NCBI RefSeq assembly: GCF_010091925.1
Contig: NZ_WVID01000021.1
Coordinates: 1-64,000, forward strand
DNA length: 64,000 nucleotides
DNA from: Nostoc sp. B(2019)
Lineage (GTDB): Bacteria > Cyanobacteriota > Cyanobacteriia > Cyanobacteriales > Nostocaceae
Reading direction: 5' to 3'
Part shown: positions 46,150 to 55,036 of the stretch, in pieces
How positions within the stretch are numbered: the stretch's first letter is position 1
Layout of the letters: each line of letters starts with the position of its first letter
Made by a program: the position numbers and the translations under genes
The notes under the pieces: model-generated
What the model saw: only the letters and a program-made list of their open reading frames with translations
What the model was told of the DNA's origin: nothing
Database searches by the model: none

Positions 46150-47730
46150 GTGGCGTTGAAATTTGTATCTGATCCGGCGATCGCTAAAAAAATTCGCAAG
46201 ATGAATCAGCGGGTACGGTGGCAAGATCCGTTGATCATAGAACGAGGTATCGATCAAACTCGGCTAGTGCTAGAGGATGGTCAGGCAAATGATTCTGAGT
46301 TTTCGTTTTTGGTTGTAGGTGATAGTGGTTCTGGATCACACAAGGGACACAATCCCCAGCGACAGGTTGCTGAACTCATGCTCCCCCATCACAATGAATG
46401 CCGTTTTATGCTGCATACGGGTGATGTGATCTATTTGGTGGGGTCGAGTGAATACTATCAGCAGAACTTCATCAAGCCTTATCGAGAGTTTATCTTGGGC
46501 GGGGAGCATCCTAAACAGATAGCTTACGACCAGATGGTTTTCAGTTTGCCCATTCTACCTGTACCTGGAAATCATGATTACTATGATTTACCGATACTCT
46601 TGAGCTTGGCGTCCTTGACAACATTACCCATCCGTCAACTGTTGCGATCGCGCCTAGACATTGATGTGGGTTTGCATGGCTCAAACGCAGGTAATGCTTA
46701 CGCAAAGGCGTTTTTGGACTATCTCAAGGCGTTTCAACTTCCAGGAGACTTAGATAATCACTTAAACAAACACTACACTGCTAAGACAGACACGGGTCGT
46801 TGTCTTTGTTATGAACCTGGACACTTCACCCGCCTCCCTAATCGTTACTACACTTTTCGCTATGGCGGTATTGACTTCTTTGCTTTGGACTCTAATACAT
46901 TTAATGATCCATTGCCATTGCCAAAAACTAAGGAAGGCGAAGCTGATCGGAGAATTCTAGAAAAACGTCGTCAGGATTTAGAGCAGGAAAAAATGCAAAT
47001 CCTGGAAAACTCCGCAAAGCTGAATCCTGACGATCCTAAAGAAGCCGATCATCTGGATGATATGCAAGGTAAGCTGTCACAAATTGAAGAGATTGTCGTT
47101 GATATCGACAAGCAACTCAATTCTGACCAACAAACGCTAACTGATACCGAACAACTAGACTGGCTAAAGCAAAGACTAATTGAATCTTGGAATACCGCCG
47201 AAGTTCGGGGAAGGATAATTTATTTCCACCATCCTCCGTATGTAACTGAGGCGACGAAATGGCAACAGGCACAGACTCTAGTAATTCGTCACCGCTTGCG
47301 TAGTGTGTTGGATGCGGTAGCTAAAGAAGTAGGTTCTCTCACTCAGGGACGTCCTTTGGTAGATCTGGTATTGAACGGCCACGCTCACTGCTTAGAATAC
47401 CTGAAGACAATGGATACAGGTCACGCTGATTCTCATATCAACTGGATTGTTTGTGGCGGTAGTGGGTATAGTCTGCGACGCCAGCGGACTGAAGGGCCAG
47501 ATTTGATGGAAACTTTTGGCAGTACAGATAAACAAGAGAGTAGATTAGTAGCGCGATCGCATTTCTTTCTCGGTCGCAACGGTCAAGGTTCCGAGAAACG
47601 CCGACCTTACTCAAGTCTACGCATTGATGTTAAAGGCGAACATCAGCCCCAGTTCATTATCCGTCCCTTGGTTGCCGAATGGTATCAGCGGCATTGGCAT
47701 CATCCTGAACTTGAGCCGTTGAGCATTTAA
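46150..47730 (+). CDS. Calcineurin-like metallophosphoesterase with coiled-coil insert
   Basis: This 526-residue metal-dependent phosphoesterase starts at GTG 46150, supported by CAGGAGTAA just upstream. Metal-site motifs are VVGDSGSGSHKG, LHTGDVIY, VPGNHDYYD, YFHHPPYV and VLNGHAHCLEY, so both metal sites look intact. Residues about 250-330 insert a highly charged helical coiled coil (EKRRQDLEQEKMQILE, MQGKLSQIEEIVVDIDKQL) between the GNHD and HHPP motifs. There is no signal peptide or membrane helix. The substrate is unknown; the core resembles purple-acid-phosphatase-like cyanobacterial proteins. Confidence 0.87.
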   Translation: MALKFVSDPAIAKKIRKMNQRVRWQDPLIIERGIDQTRLVLEDGQANDSEFSFLVVGDSGSGSHKGHNPQRQVAELMLPHHNECRFMLHTGDVIYLVGSSEYYQQNFIKPYREFILGGEHPKQIAYDQMVFSLPILPVPGNHDYYDLPILLSLASLTTLPIRQLLRSRLDIDVGLHGSNAGNAYAKAFLDYLKAFQLPGDLDNHLNKHYTAKTDTGRCLCYEPGHFTRLPNRYYTFRYGGIDFFALDSNTFNDPLPLPKTKEGEADRRILEKRRQDLEQEKMQILENSAKLNPDDPKEADHLDDMQGKLSQIEEIVVDIDKQLNSDQQTLTDTEQLDWLKQRLIESWNTAEVRGRIIYFHHPPYVTEATKWQQAQTLVIRHRLRSVLDAVAKEVGSLTQGRPLVDLVLNGHAHCLEYLKTMDTGHADSHINWIVCGGSGYSLRRQRTEGPDLMETFGSTDKQESRLVARSHFFLGRNGQGSEKRRPYSSLRIDVKGEHQPQFIIRPLVAEWYQRHWHHPELEPLSI

Positions 47731-47762
47731 GGAATAGGGCATTGGGTATTGGAAGCTTTGAG

Positions 47763-47804
47763 GTTCTGAGGTGGATGAATCCAGTTCTGAGGCGGATGAA
47801 CGAA
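47763..47804. repeat. Two-copy 21-bp direct repeat
   Basis: GTTCTGAGGTGGATGAATCC and GTTCTGAGGCGGATGAACGA are adjacent copies of a 21-base unit between the phosphoesterase and ndhH stops. The unit length equals that of the array at 15453-15752, although the sequence differs. Confidence 0.7.
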
Positions 47805-47852
47805 GATCTAACTCTCCCCTGCTCTCCCGCTCCTCCGCTCCCACTCACTCAT

Positions 47853-49037
47853 TTAACGATCTACCGATCCCATCACAACATCAATACTTCCTAGGATGAC
47901 GAAAATATCTGCTACTTTTTGACCCCGGATTAACTGAGGTAAAACTTGCAAATTATTGAAATCGGCTGGACGAATTTTCCAACGCCAGGGGAAAACATGA
48001 TCATCTCCGATGAGATAAATTCCTAATTCTCCTCTCCCTGACTCTACACGGACATAATTTTCACCTTGAGGAATCTTAAATGTGGGTGCAACTTTTTTTG
48101 CAATGAACTGGTAATCAAACCCGTTCCACTCAGATTTAGCTCCTGCTACCATGCGTTGTGCTTCTAAATTTTCGTATGCACCGCCAGGTAATCCCTTGAG
48201 TGCTTGCTGAATAATCTTGACTGACTCACGCATTTCCCCAATTCTGACAAGATATCTAGCGAAGCAATCTCCTGCTGTATGCCACTGTACTTCCCAGTTA
48301 AAATCGTCGTAGCATTCGTAGTGGTCAACCTTTCGTAAATCCCACTTCACCCCAGAAGCCCGTAACATGGGGCCAGAAATACCCCAGTTAATAGCATCTT
48401 CCCGACTTAAAATTCCCACACCCTCAGCTCGGCGGCGAAAAATGGGGTTATTGGTCATTAATTTTTCATACTCATCAATTTTGGGGGCAAAGTAGTTACA
48501 AAAGTCTTCGCATTTATCCACCCAGCCGAAAGGAAGGTCAGCAGCAACCCCTCCGATGCGAAAATAATTATTGTTGACCATGCGGTAGCCTGTGGCAGCT
48601 TCAAACAAGTCAAGAATCATTTCGCGATCGCGCAAAGTGTAAAAGATCGGAGTTTGTGCGCCAAAGTCTCCTAGAAAAGGCCCTAACCACAGAAGATGGT
48701 TGACAATTCGAGCCAACTCCAGCATGATTACCCGAATGTAGCTAGCACGTTTTGGGATGGAGATATTTGCTAATTTTTCAACAGCATTTACCGTCACTGC
48801 TTCATTAAACATCCCGCCATAGTAGTCCCATCGACTCACATAAGGGACATACATAATGTTGGTACGATTTTCAGCAATCTTTTCCATACCTCGGTGCAGG
48901 TAGCCAATGACAGGTTCACAGTCTACGACATCTTCGCCATCCAAGGTGACAACAATCCGAAAACACCCATGCATGGAGGGATGATGGGGGCCAAAGTTAA
49001 TCACCATTGGCTCGGTTTTAGTTTCAATTCTGCCCAT
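47853..49037 (-). CDS. ndhH: NAD(P)H-quinone oxidoreductase subunit H
   Basis: This is the 49-kDa-type subunit of the cyanobacterial NDH-1 complex, on the peripheral arm at the quinone site, for respiration and cyclic electron flow. The length, 394 residues, is exact for the family. Blocks are [24 protein letters not shown] (the quinone-site His pair), [26 protein letters not shown] and the C-terminal [26 protein letters not shown] precedes the ATG. It is a single gene, not with other ndh genes, as usual in cyanobacteria. Confidence 0.98.
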   Translation of the reverse strand: MGRIETKTEPMVINFGPHHPSMHGCFRIVVTLDGEDVVDCEPVIGYLHRGMEKIAENRTNIMYVPYVSRWDYYGGMFNEAVTVNAVEKLANISIPKRASYIRVIMLELARIVNHLLWLGPFLGDFGAQTPIFYTLRDREMILDLFEAATGYRMVNNNYFRIGGVAADLPFGWVDKCEDFCNYFAPKIDEYEKLMTNNPIFRRRAEGVGILSREDAINWGISGPMLRASGVKWDLRKVDHYECYDDFNWEVQWHTAGDCFARYLVRIGEMRESVKIIQQALKGLPGGAYENLEAQRMVAGAKSEWNGFDYQFIAKKVAPTFKIPQGENYVRVESGRGELGIYLIGDDHVFPWRWKIRPADFNNLQVLPQLIRGQKVADIFVILGSIDVVMGSVDR

Positions 49038-49153
49038 AAATAATCAAGTTTCCTTAATCTCTAACTATTCAAAACAAGATGCCGTTTTTGGATAGTGTAG
49101 GAAGTTTATGGACTGGAGTCTTTCAAATTCGTCCGATTTTTTGCATATTTGCC

Positions 49154-50047
49154 CTATCTTTGTTGAATAGTTTTCGGAGTCACACCCAATAGACGTTTAA
49201 GTTGAAAATTCAGATGGCTTTGGCTAGCAAAACCAACTAAGCGAGCAATTTCAGCTATTGCCATTTCTCCCTTCAGCAATAATTCCTTAGCACGTTCCAC
49301 TCGACAGTGAATTACATATTTATGAGGAGTCATTCCTGTAGATTGTTTAAAAAGCTGAGAAAAATAATGGGGACTCATTGGTATCAACGCCGCCAATTCT
49401 GCTAAACCTAAATTTTGGTCGAGATGTTCGTGAATGTAATCAATAACTTGCTGTAATTGACGCCGTGGCAAACCTTTATATGCTTTTAATAACAGTTTTC
49501 GTGTAGAGTAGTGTTGCATTAAATGTACTGATAAAGCATTCACCATCGTCTCTGCATAAAGACGGCTCCCCGAAGGATTGTTTTCCAAAATGCTTTTTAG
49601 TGCTAACCCTATTTGATAAACTAGGGGGTCTGGTGTGGCAAAGTGCGGTACAAGTTCAATCTGTTCCGCATCTGCTGCTTCGTCAACTGCATGAGCAAGA
49701 ATCTGTGGTTCAATGCCGAGTAAGATAAAATCTCCCTCAGCCTCCCAAGAAGCCCCATGCCCGACGTTAACGGGAGTAATAACTATATCACCGCCAAATA
49801 CAGCATCACGATGTCTGCGTCCGTCCATTCTCCGCTCAGCATAAATTACCCGCTCTCCATGAGTGAAAATGACAAGAGAGTGACAGTTGGGAGTGCAAAC
49901 TTCAGGAAATGCAGAAGCAGGTTGACACATATATCCAAACAAGATGCCTTGCCAACCTGTCTGAAGATTCGTGAGAATTGGTAGACGTGGAAATAATGGG
50001 AATATTTGATCTTCTTTGGTGATAACTAATGGCTTTTGTTCTGACAT
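49154..50047 (-). CDS. AraC-family transcriptional regulator
   Basis: The 297-residue regulator has an N-terminal cupin-like ligand domain (1-170; FTHGERVIYAERRMDGRRHR, ITPVNVGHGASWE). The C-terminal double helix-turn-helix has LAELAALIPMSPHYFSQLFK and the signature AIAEIARLVGFASQSHLNFQ, ending in RLLGVTPKT. The ligand is unknown; the gene lies 116 bp upstream of ndhH on the same strand. Co-regulation with ndhH is possible but not supported by any operator seen. Confidence 0.92.
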   Translation of the reverse strand: MSEQKPLVITKEDQIFPLFPRLPILTNLQTGWQGILFGYMCQPASAFPEVCTPNCHSLVIFTHGERVIYAERRMDGRRHRDAVFGGDIVITPVNVGHGASWEAEGDFILLGIEPQILAHAVDEAADAEQIELVPHFATPDPLVYQIGLALKSILENNPSGSRLYAETMVNALSVHLMQHYSTRKLLLKAYKGLPRRQLQQVIDYIHEHLDQNLGLAELAALIPMSPHYFSQLFKQSTGMTPHKYVIHCRVERAKELLLKGEMAIAEIARLVGFASQSHLNFQLKRLLGVTPKTIQQR

Positions 50048-50340
50048 GGGCTACCACAAATTCTTACAAGCCCAATTTATCAAAAGCTAAGAAACCCTGA
50101 CTACGCATTAATGTTAAAAACAATGGCTCCACTAGCACCAAGTGCTGCGATCGCCCCCCAGTTCACTGTCTATCCTTTGGTGGCATAATCCTGAATTTGA
50201 GCCGTTTAAAATTTGCTCCCACTGATCAATCTACTCAAATAACAGTACAGACGCGATTAATCACGTCTGTACAATCTGTGCTGTTAGCCCGATTACGTGT
50301 AATTGCACCTAGGAAAATCCGAAAAAGTAATAGATATTAA

Positions 50341-50748
50341 CTAAATTACTCCTGGGCCTCTACCCCGTTTGTCACCTTTTTCTGTTAACTTACCTTCCTC
50401 ATCCTGATTAATTTCTCCAAGTTCTTGAATCCGCTCAGCGGTATCTTCTTCTGCTTGTTTACGCGCATCACCCGGTTCTTCGTAGTACATCTCCGGTTCA
50501 ACTGCATAGTTGTTTAACAAACCTTCTTTGTCTACGGTGTAACCATCAGTGGTGCGTATGCTTTCTGCATCAGTTTGATCATCGGTAGGCGCACTTGCTT
50601 CCCTTTCTTCTGTAGGAAGTGTTTTGTATAGATTTCCTTCTCTTTCCATGCGAGCAGCAGTTTCAGCTGGGATAATGCCGCGATCATAAGTATCTACTTC
50701 AGCCCGATCTGATGAGTCTATTGATTTATTATCTGCTTGATTAGCCAT
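50341..50748 (-). CDS. Hydrophilic acidic protein, probably stress-related
   Basis: The 135-residue protein has no hydrophobic segment, is very rich in Glu, Asp, Thr and Arg, and is likely disordered (SIDSSDRAEVDTYDRGIIPA, MYYEEPGDARKQAEEDTAER). GAGGACATAATT precedes the ATG, a good ribosome-binding site. No enzyme motif is seen. Such hydrophilin-like proteins are often induced by drought or salt, and the neighbouring BON and general-stress genes fit this, but the sequence alone does not prove it. It is a monocistronic gene with long AT-rich flanks. Confidence 0.7.
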   Translation of the reverse strand: MANQADNKSIDSSDRAEVDTYDRGIIPAETAARMEREGNLYKTLPTEEREASAPTDDQTDAESIRTTDGYTVDKEGLLNNYAVEPEMYYEEPGDARKQAEEDTAERIQELGEINQDEEGKLTEKGDKRGRGPGVI

Positions 50749-51137
50749 AAATTATGTCCTCGTTTCGTTAAAGATTTTGTTGAATAACTTCGAGAACTAG
50801 ATTAGGCCGTTTCTCATGTCTAATCTACTATCTTTAGAAGTGATTTGTATTCAAAGACATATTATTTTCTCTGTCTTTGGATGTATTTAGAACAACAATG
50901 CAGTTCAGCAAAGTAATACACAATTTTTATTGATGATTAAGCTGCTCAAAACCATCTAGCTATATTAGAATATAACTCATTGGCTATAATTGCTTATTTC
51001 ATAAATAATAATTAATCAAATAGAATAATTTACTTCTAAAAAAATCCAACCTATTTTATAGGATGGGCAACTCCCATCCTATAAAACATTCAACAGTATC
51101 AATTTCTGCATTTAAGTTAACTTAATGGGTTTGAAAT
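50749..51137. other. Intergenic stretch with a perfect hairpin
   Basis: The spacer between the hydrophilic-protein start and the CAAD stop is AT-rich. The palindrome at 51054-51086 is the only clear feature; no gene. Confidence 0.55.
51054..51086. repeat. Perfect 14-bp-arm palindrome (TTTTATAGGATGGG)
   Basis: TTTTATAGGATGGG and CCCATCCTATAAAA flank CAACT. The left arm recurs at 38056-38069, so it is dispersed. It can form a strong hairpin ending in A/T pairs, and on the minus strand it follows the CAAD gene by about 50 bp, so it may end that transcript. Confidence 0.85.
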
Positions 51138-51572
51138 TTATTCGCCTACAAGTTGCTCTTTGAGTCCTTGAATTTCCGTAGCCAATTCTTGCCGAGTTGA
51201 AGCCTTGATTAGATAACGGAAAGTAAACCAAGTGGCGTAACCAATTCCAATTAATTCAAAAGTCGGTGATAACAGTGGAATATCATTAATTGCATCTAGT
51301 ACTGCTAACACTACCTTAACTGTAACAATTGCCGCCAAAATTAAAGCTACAGTTATTAAAGGCTGCTTGTATTCATTAAAAAACCTACCTAAGTATTCAG
51401 GCAGTTGCTCTAAAAATTGAGCAATTTGTCTGCTAACTTGCTGCCATTGAGGTTCTGGTTCAGGAGCCGGCGGTAACTTTGGTAAGTTTGTAGTTTCTGC
51501 GCCTTCAAGTGCTAGTAGACCTTGTGGTGAGGTAGTATTGATGGATTCGAGTTGCTGTTGTTCGGCTTCCAT
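51138..51572 (-). CDS. CAAD-domain (CURT1-like) membrane protein
   Basis: The 144-residue protein has a Pro/Gln-rich N-terminal part (KLPPAPEPEPQWQQVS), an amphipathic helix, and two membrane helices at about 72-91 (PLITVALILAAIVTVKVVLA) and 98-117 (IPLLSPTFELIGIGYATWFT), then RYLIKASTRQELATEI. This is the CAAD pattern found appended to some cyanobacterial aminoacyl-tRNA synthetases and in thylakoid curvature (CURT1) proteins. Free-standing copies are thought to bend or anchor thylakoid membranes. The family call is good; function is inferred. Confidence 0.85.
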   Translation of the reverse strand: MEAEQQQLESINTTSPQGLLALEGAETTNLPKLPPAPEPEPQWQQVSRQIAQFLEQLPEYLGRFFNEYKQPLITVALILAAIVTVKVVLAVLDAINDIPLLSPTFELIGIGYATWFTFRYLIKASTRQELATEIQGLKEQLVGE

Positions 51573-51757
51573 AGTTTTTTATTCGGCAATTACGACAGTT
51601 TTTTTAAGTGACTGAGCTTAAATAAACATTATTTTGAGAGTCGTCAATTGTCAATTATCTGTGGTCAGTCGTACTTACTACTGACCACTACCATTGAGTA
51701 GGAGCATTTAAGTTTTATTTATGCTTACCTACTTCCTGAAATTTGTTGTTAGCAACC

Positions 51758-52219
51758 TTAGCTTTTTGGTGGGGCAACAACTGCTTTGTTAACTACAGCC
51801 GTGACACCTTTGATTTCTTTAGCTAAAGGTTCAATTTTAGATAATTGATCCTGATTATTTACAGTTCCGGCTACAGTAACAGTGCCATTCTCTACTGCAT
51901 TAACTGTTAACTGACCACCAGGTATATTAGCTTCCAATTTAGAACGAACTTCACTGGCTAGGTCGGCTGGCGCTCTATTTGTACCGCCACCAGTTGCCTG
52001 ATTTCGCTGTTCACGAGCGCGAATATCTGCATCTAGTTGTCTTCTACGAACTTCACTTTGTGCATCTTCTTTAGAAGCTTGTGTTGTTTGGGCAGTTGGC
52101 GCTTGTGGATTAGCAGTAACAGTATCAGGCGCATCTACACTGGTTCTAGCAGGATCTTGACAAGCAACTGCACCAAAAACTAAAAGACCACTAATTAGGA
52201 AAGGAGTTAGCTTTTGCAT
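51758..52219 (-). CDS. BON-domain lipoprotein
   Basis: This 153-residue lipoprotein has a signal of about 20 residues and a lipobox FGAVAC with the lipidated Cys at residue 20. A Thr/Ala/Gln-rich linker (about 20-85) leads to one BON domain (about 88-150: LASEVRSKLEANIPGGQLTV, VENGTVTVAGTVNNQDQL, KGVTAVVNKAVV). BON domains bind membrane surfaces or phospholipid, as in OsmY, and are linked to osmotic shock. It lies in a row with the general-stress gene upstream and the CAAD gene downstream, all on the minus strand, each with its own spacer. Confidence 0.9.
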   Translation of the reverse strand: MQKLTPFLISGLLVFGAVACQDPARTSVDAPDTVTANPQAPTAQTTQASKEDAQSEVRRRQLDADIRAREQRNQATGGGTNRAPADLASEVRSKLEANIPGGQLTVNAVENGTVTVAGTVNNQDQLSKIEPLAKEIKGVTAVVNKAVVAPPKS

Positions 52220-52357
52220 ATTTTTAATTCTGGATCGAAAGAAGTCTGTTGATATTTGCGGCAGTAATGAGGAGCAAGTCTGTTAAGAGAGAGCAAGGTT
52301 CTTATCTTCTTGCTCTAGCAATTTTTGAGGATGAGTGTGAGTGACAACTTTTTTGGG

Positions 52358-53626
52358 TTAAACTGTTTCGTCTCGACGGTCAACAATGATCACAGAAGGA
52401 TCGTGAGTTCCTGTTGAGTAATTGGTGCGAACGGTATCAGAACTTGTAACTCTGTCTAAACCAGAGCGATGTTCGGTTAAATCGGTAGCATCATAGATTG
52501 CGAATTCTTCTATACCTCGGCGTTTGAGAATCCCCTCAGCGTGGCGGATTTCAGCTTCCGTACCATCTACAATTACTAAGTAGTCGCCTCGTTGAAAGCG
52601 ATCGCTATAAACTCGCGCTCGATCTTCAGGAATTCCTAAGCCTACGAGTCCGCCAACTATACCCCCTGCTGCTGCACCGATCGCACCGCCAGTTACCGTT
52701 GTCGCTAAAGCAGTCGCGGCTGCACCACCTGCAATTACGGGCCCAACTCCAGGAATTGCTAAAGCGCCGAGTCCAACTAATAAACCGCCTAAACCGCCTA
52801 GAACGCCGCCTGTAGCTGCTCCAGTTTTTGCTCCCTCGCCTGCTTTATTACCTGCACCAGTATTTGTATCTACACCAGCGATATTTTGGCCGTTTGCATC
52901 TTTAGCAATAATGGAAACGTTATTCATCGCAAAACCAGCATCTCGCAATTCTGTAAGTGCTGCTTCTGCATCTCGACGGTGAGAAAATGCCCCGATCGCG
53001 CGTCTACCAAAATCCCTACGAGCGGTAGTTGAAGTTGCAGTAGTAGCAGTGGGAGTTACATAACCGGTTGTTGTATTTCTAGCATCTGGGTGATCATAAA
53101 TGCCAAACTCTTCGACACCCCGATGATTCAGAATTGCTTGGGCGCTAGCGATTTCTGCGTCTGTGCCATCTATGATGACTAAATAATGTCCCCGCTTCAC
53201 TCGTTCATCGTATACTCTGGCTCGTTCTTCGGGGATTCCTAACCCGATCAATGCGCCAAGCAAGCCACCCGCGGCTGCACCAATGCCAGCGCCAGCTAGA
53301 GTGGTAGCTAAGGTAGTTGCTGCGGCTCCAGCGAGCATAATTGGCCCGATTCCAGGAATTGCCAAAGTACCAAGACCGACTAATAAGCCAGTTAATCCGC
53401 CTAAAGCACCGCCTGTGACTGCTCCAGCTTTAGCGCCTTCGTCAGATTTATCGCCAACGCGATCGCGTACTTCAGCCCCAGCAATATCATCACGCTCTCC
53501 ATCCTGCGTAATGACAGATACTCTGTCCATGCCAAAACCAGCATTTTTTAAGTCATGCAGCGCTTGCTCAACATCACGACGATTAGAAAATACGCCTACA
53601 GCACGCTTATGTAAACCTACAACCAT
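52358..53626 (-). CDS. General-stress-type protein with two tandem Gly-rich modules
   Basis: The 422-residue protein (ATG 53626, preceded by GGGAGAAAAAAC; an upstream ATG at 53653 adds nine residues) consists of two similar halves of about 200 residues. Each half has a YflT/GSP17M-like start (RAVGVFSNRRDVEQALHDLK / RAIGAFSHRRDAEAALTELR), a Gly/Ala-rich hydrophobic stretch with GLLVGLG and AIPGIGPI, and an end GIPEERARVYDERVKRGHYL followed by a predicted compact alpha/beta piece. The hydrophobic glycine-zipper parts suggest membrane insertion. The duplication and Gly-zipper are visible; a stress role rests on the family. Confidence 0.82.
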   Translation of the reverse strand: MVVGLHKRAVGVFSNRRDVEQALHDLKNAGFGMDRVSVITQDGERDDIAGAEVRDRVGDKSDEGAKAGAVTGGALGGLTGLLVGLGTLAIPGIGPIMLAGAAATTLATTLAGAGIGAAAGGLLGALIGLGIPEERARVYDERVKRGHYLVIIDGTDAEIASAQAILNHRGVEEFGIYDHPDARNTTTGYVTPTATTATSTTARRDFGRRAIGAFSHRRDAEAALTELRDAGFAMNNVSIIAKDANGQNIAGVDTNTGAGNKAGEGAKTGAATGGVLGGLGGLLVGLGALAIPGVGPVIAGGAAATALATTVTGGAIGAAAGGIVGGLVGLGIPEDRARVYSDRFQRGDYLVIVDGTEAEIRHAEGILKRRGIEEFAIYDATDLTEHRSGLDRVTSSDTVRTNYSTGTHDPSVIIVDRRDETV

Positions 53627-54292
53627 GTTTTTTCTCCCAACACTAAAAAGCAATTATTCACAAATTTATAGTTGCCAATAATCCTCTTTATACCTTTTTA
53701 AATAAAATTTTTCATCAATCGCTTGGAATAATTTTTACCTCTATCATTGGGCATAGGTGAATTTATCCAAATGCGTAAAAAATAGCAAGTATCAAATCTT
53801 GGTTTGTTTCATATAATTTAATTTTTATTTTTGCTGATTCCACTAATTTAAATAATTTTTTATTTAGGCAACAACTCAATAAATATAAATATTTTTATTT
53901 TGTCAATATATTGACTAAAATATCAATGGAACATCAGCTTATTTGCAATTAACAAAGCTAGATATCAAGTGAAGCTACGAGGAATTTGACTAGCTTTTCA
54001 AGATAAAAATTTGCAATATATCGCTAATAACGACCTGTTATAAAACATCAATAGCCAGACGCTTGTAGCTTTAATCAGCAAGTCGTAAAGATTTATTTCA
54101 AGAAGATATTAATTGTATTTGCTGGTGCGATCGCTGTCAAAAAGATAGCTTTATCTTGATTAGCGATAGACTAAATAGTAATAATTTCCTGACAAATTTT
54201 TCTCTTTTAGAGATTATGATTAGAGTAGTTTATTTTCTGGCGCTCGAAGTAAATCTTTTTTGTTTATCTTGTTGAGATTTTAAACATTGTAA
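53627..54292. other. AT-rich intergenic stretch, no gene seen
   Basis: About 670 bp with very high A/T content and no reading frame or repeat that stands out. The end near 54293 is a terminator for the next minus-strand gene. Confidence 0.5.
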
Positions 54293-54321
54293 ACAAGGGG
54301 GATTTTTTATATTCCCCTTGT
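54293..54321 (-). terminator. Probable terminator of the DUF3110 gene
   Basis: ACAAGGGG/CCCCTTGT arms around an AT-rich loop lie about 30 bp after the stop; on the minus strand TTTA follows. The T-tract is short. Confidence 0.5.
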
Positions 54322-54352
54322 CATGTTTCCGGTAATTAGCAACTTGAATTAA

Positions 54353-54775
54353 TTACAACAATCCTTCCAATTTGCGACGAATTTTGTCTAGTTCAGAATC
54401 AGACAATTCTGGTTCTTCTAGTTGTTGTTTAGGTTGGGTGTATTGATCTGTATCCTCCTTCGGGGCATTTGGCTGCCAGTCAGTTTCTTCTACGTTAAGT
54501 TCGGGGACTTTTTCAATTAGAGGGCTGTTTTCTGGGACAATTTCCCATTCATACCCAGCACTTTCACAAAATTCTTTGATTTCCTCAGCATCAATCGGCT
54601 CTGGTGTAGGTGCGGGGAAATCTTGAGCTTCTAGCAGCAAAGAAAAGCGCGTGGCGTCGTCTTCTGACTCGAACATTAGAATTTTATTGCGATCGCCTAC
54701 CCGAATCGTGTGAATCCCCTCATTTTCAGTTCGAGCGTTAAACATCAACACAAAAACACGCATAGGTGTAATCAT
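54353..54775 (-). CDS. DUF3110 domain protein
   Basis: This 140-residue cyanobacterial protein has the DUF3110 domain in residues 5-70 (MRVFVLMFNARTENEGIHTI, EDDATRFSLLLEAQDFPAP, AEEIKEFCESAGYEWEIV), followed by an acidic Pro/Gln-rich tail. AAGGAC lies just upstream of the first ATG, so I use 54775 rather than the internal Met at 54763. No biochemical function is known to me. It is divergent from the giant TamB-like gene, with 260 bp between the starts. Confidence 0.85.
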   Translation of the reverse strand: MITPMRVFVLMFNARTENEGIHTIRVGDRNKILMFESEDDATRFSLLLEAQDFPAPTPEPIDAEEIKEFCESAGYEWEIVPENSPLIEKVPELNVEETDWQPNAPKEDTDQYTQPKQQLEEPELSDSELDKIRRKLEGLL

Positions 54776-55036
54776 CTGTCCTTTTTAAAGTCTATTCATA
54801 TTAAAGTTCTAGGTTGTCCTTAAGGGAAAGTCACAGCAACAATTTTCACTTTGTGCGGATTTTCCTGAGAGCGCCAATATCACTAAGGATAAATAACGAG
54901 TTGTGCAAATGCCGTAACTCAACCGATAAGGTCTTGGGTTTTGTTGGCGTATCCTGGAAATGGCATGGTGAATTAATGTGCCAGTTAATGCTGATGATGT
55001 GCCAGCTACATCCGGCAATTGATACAGTGAAAGCAA

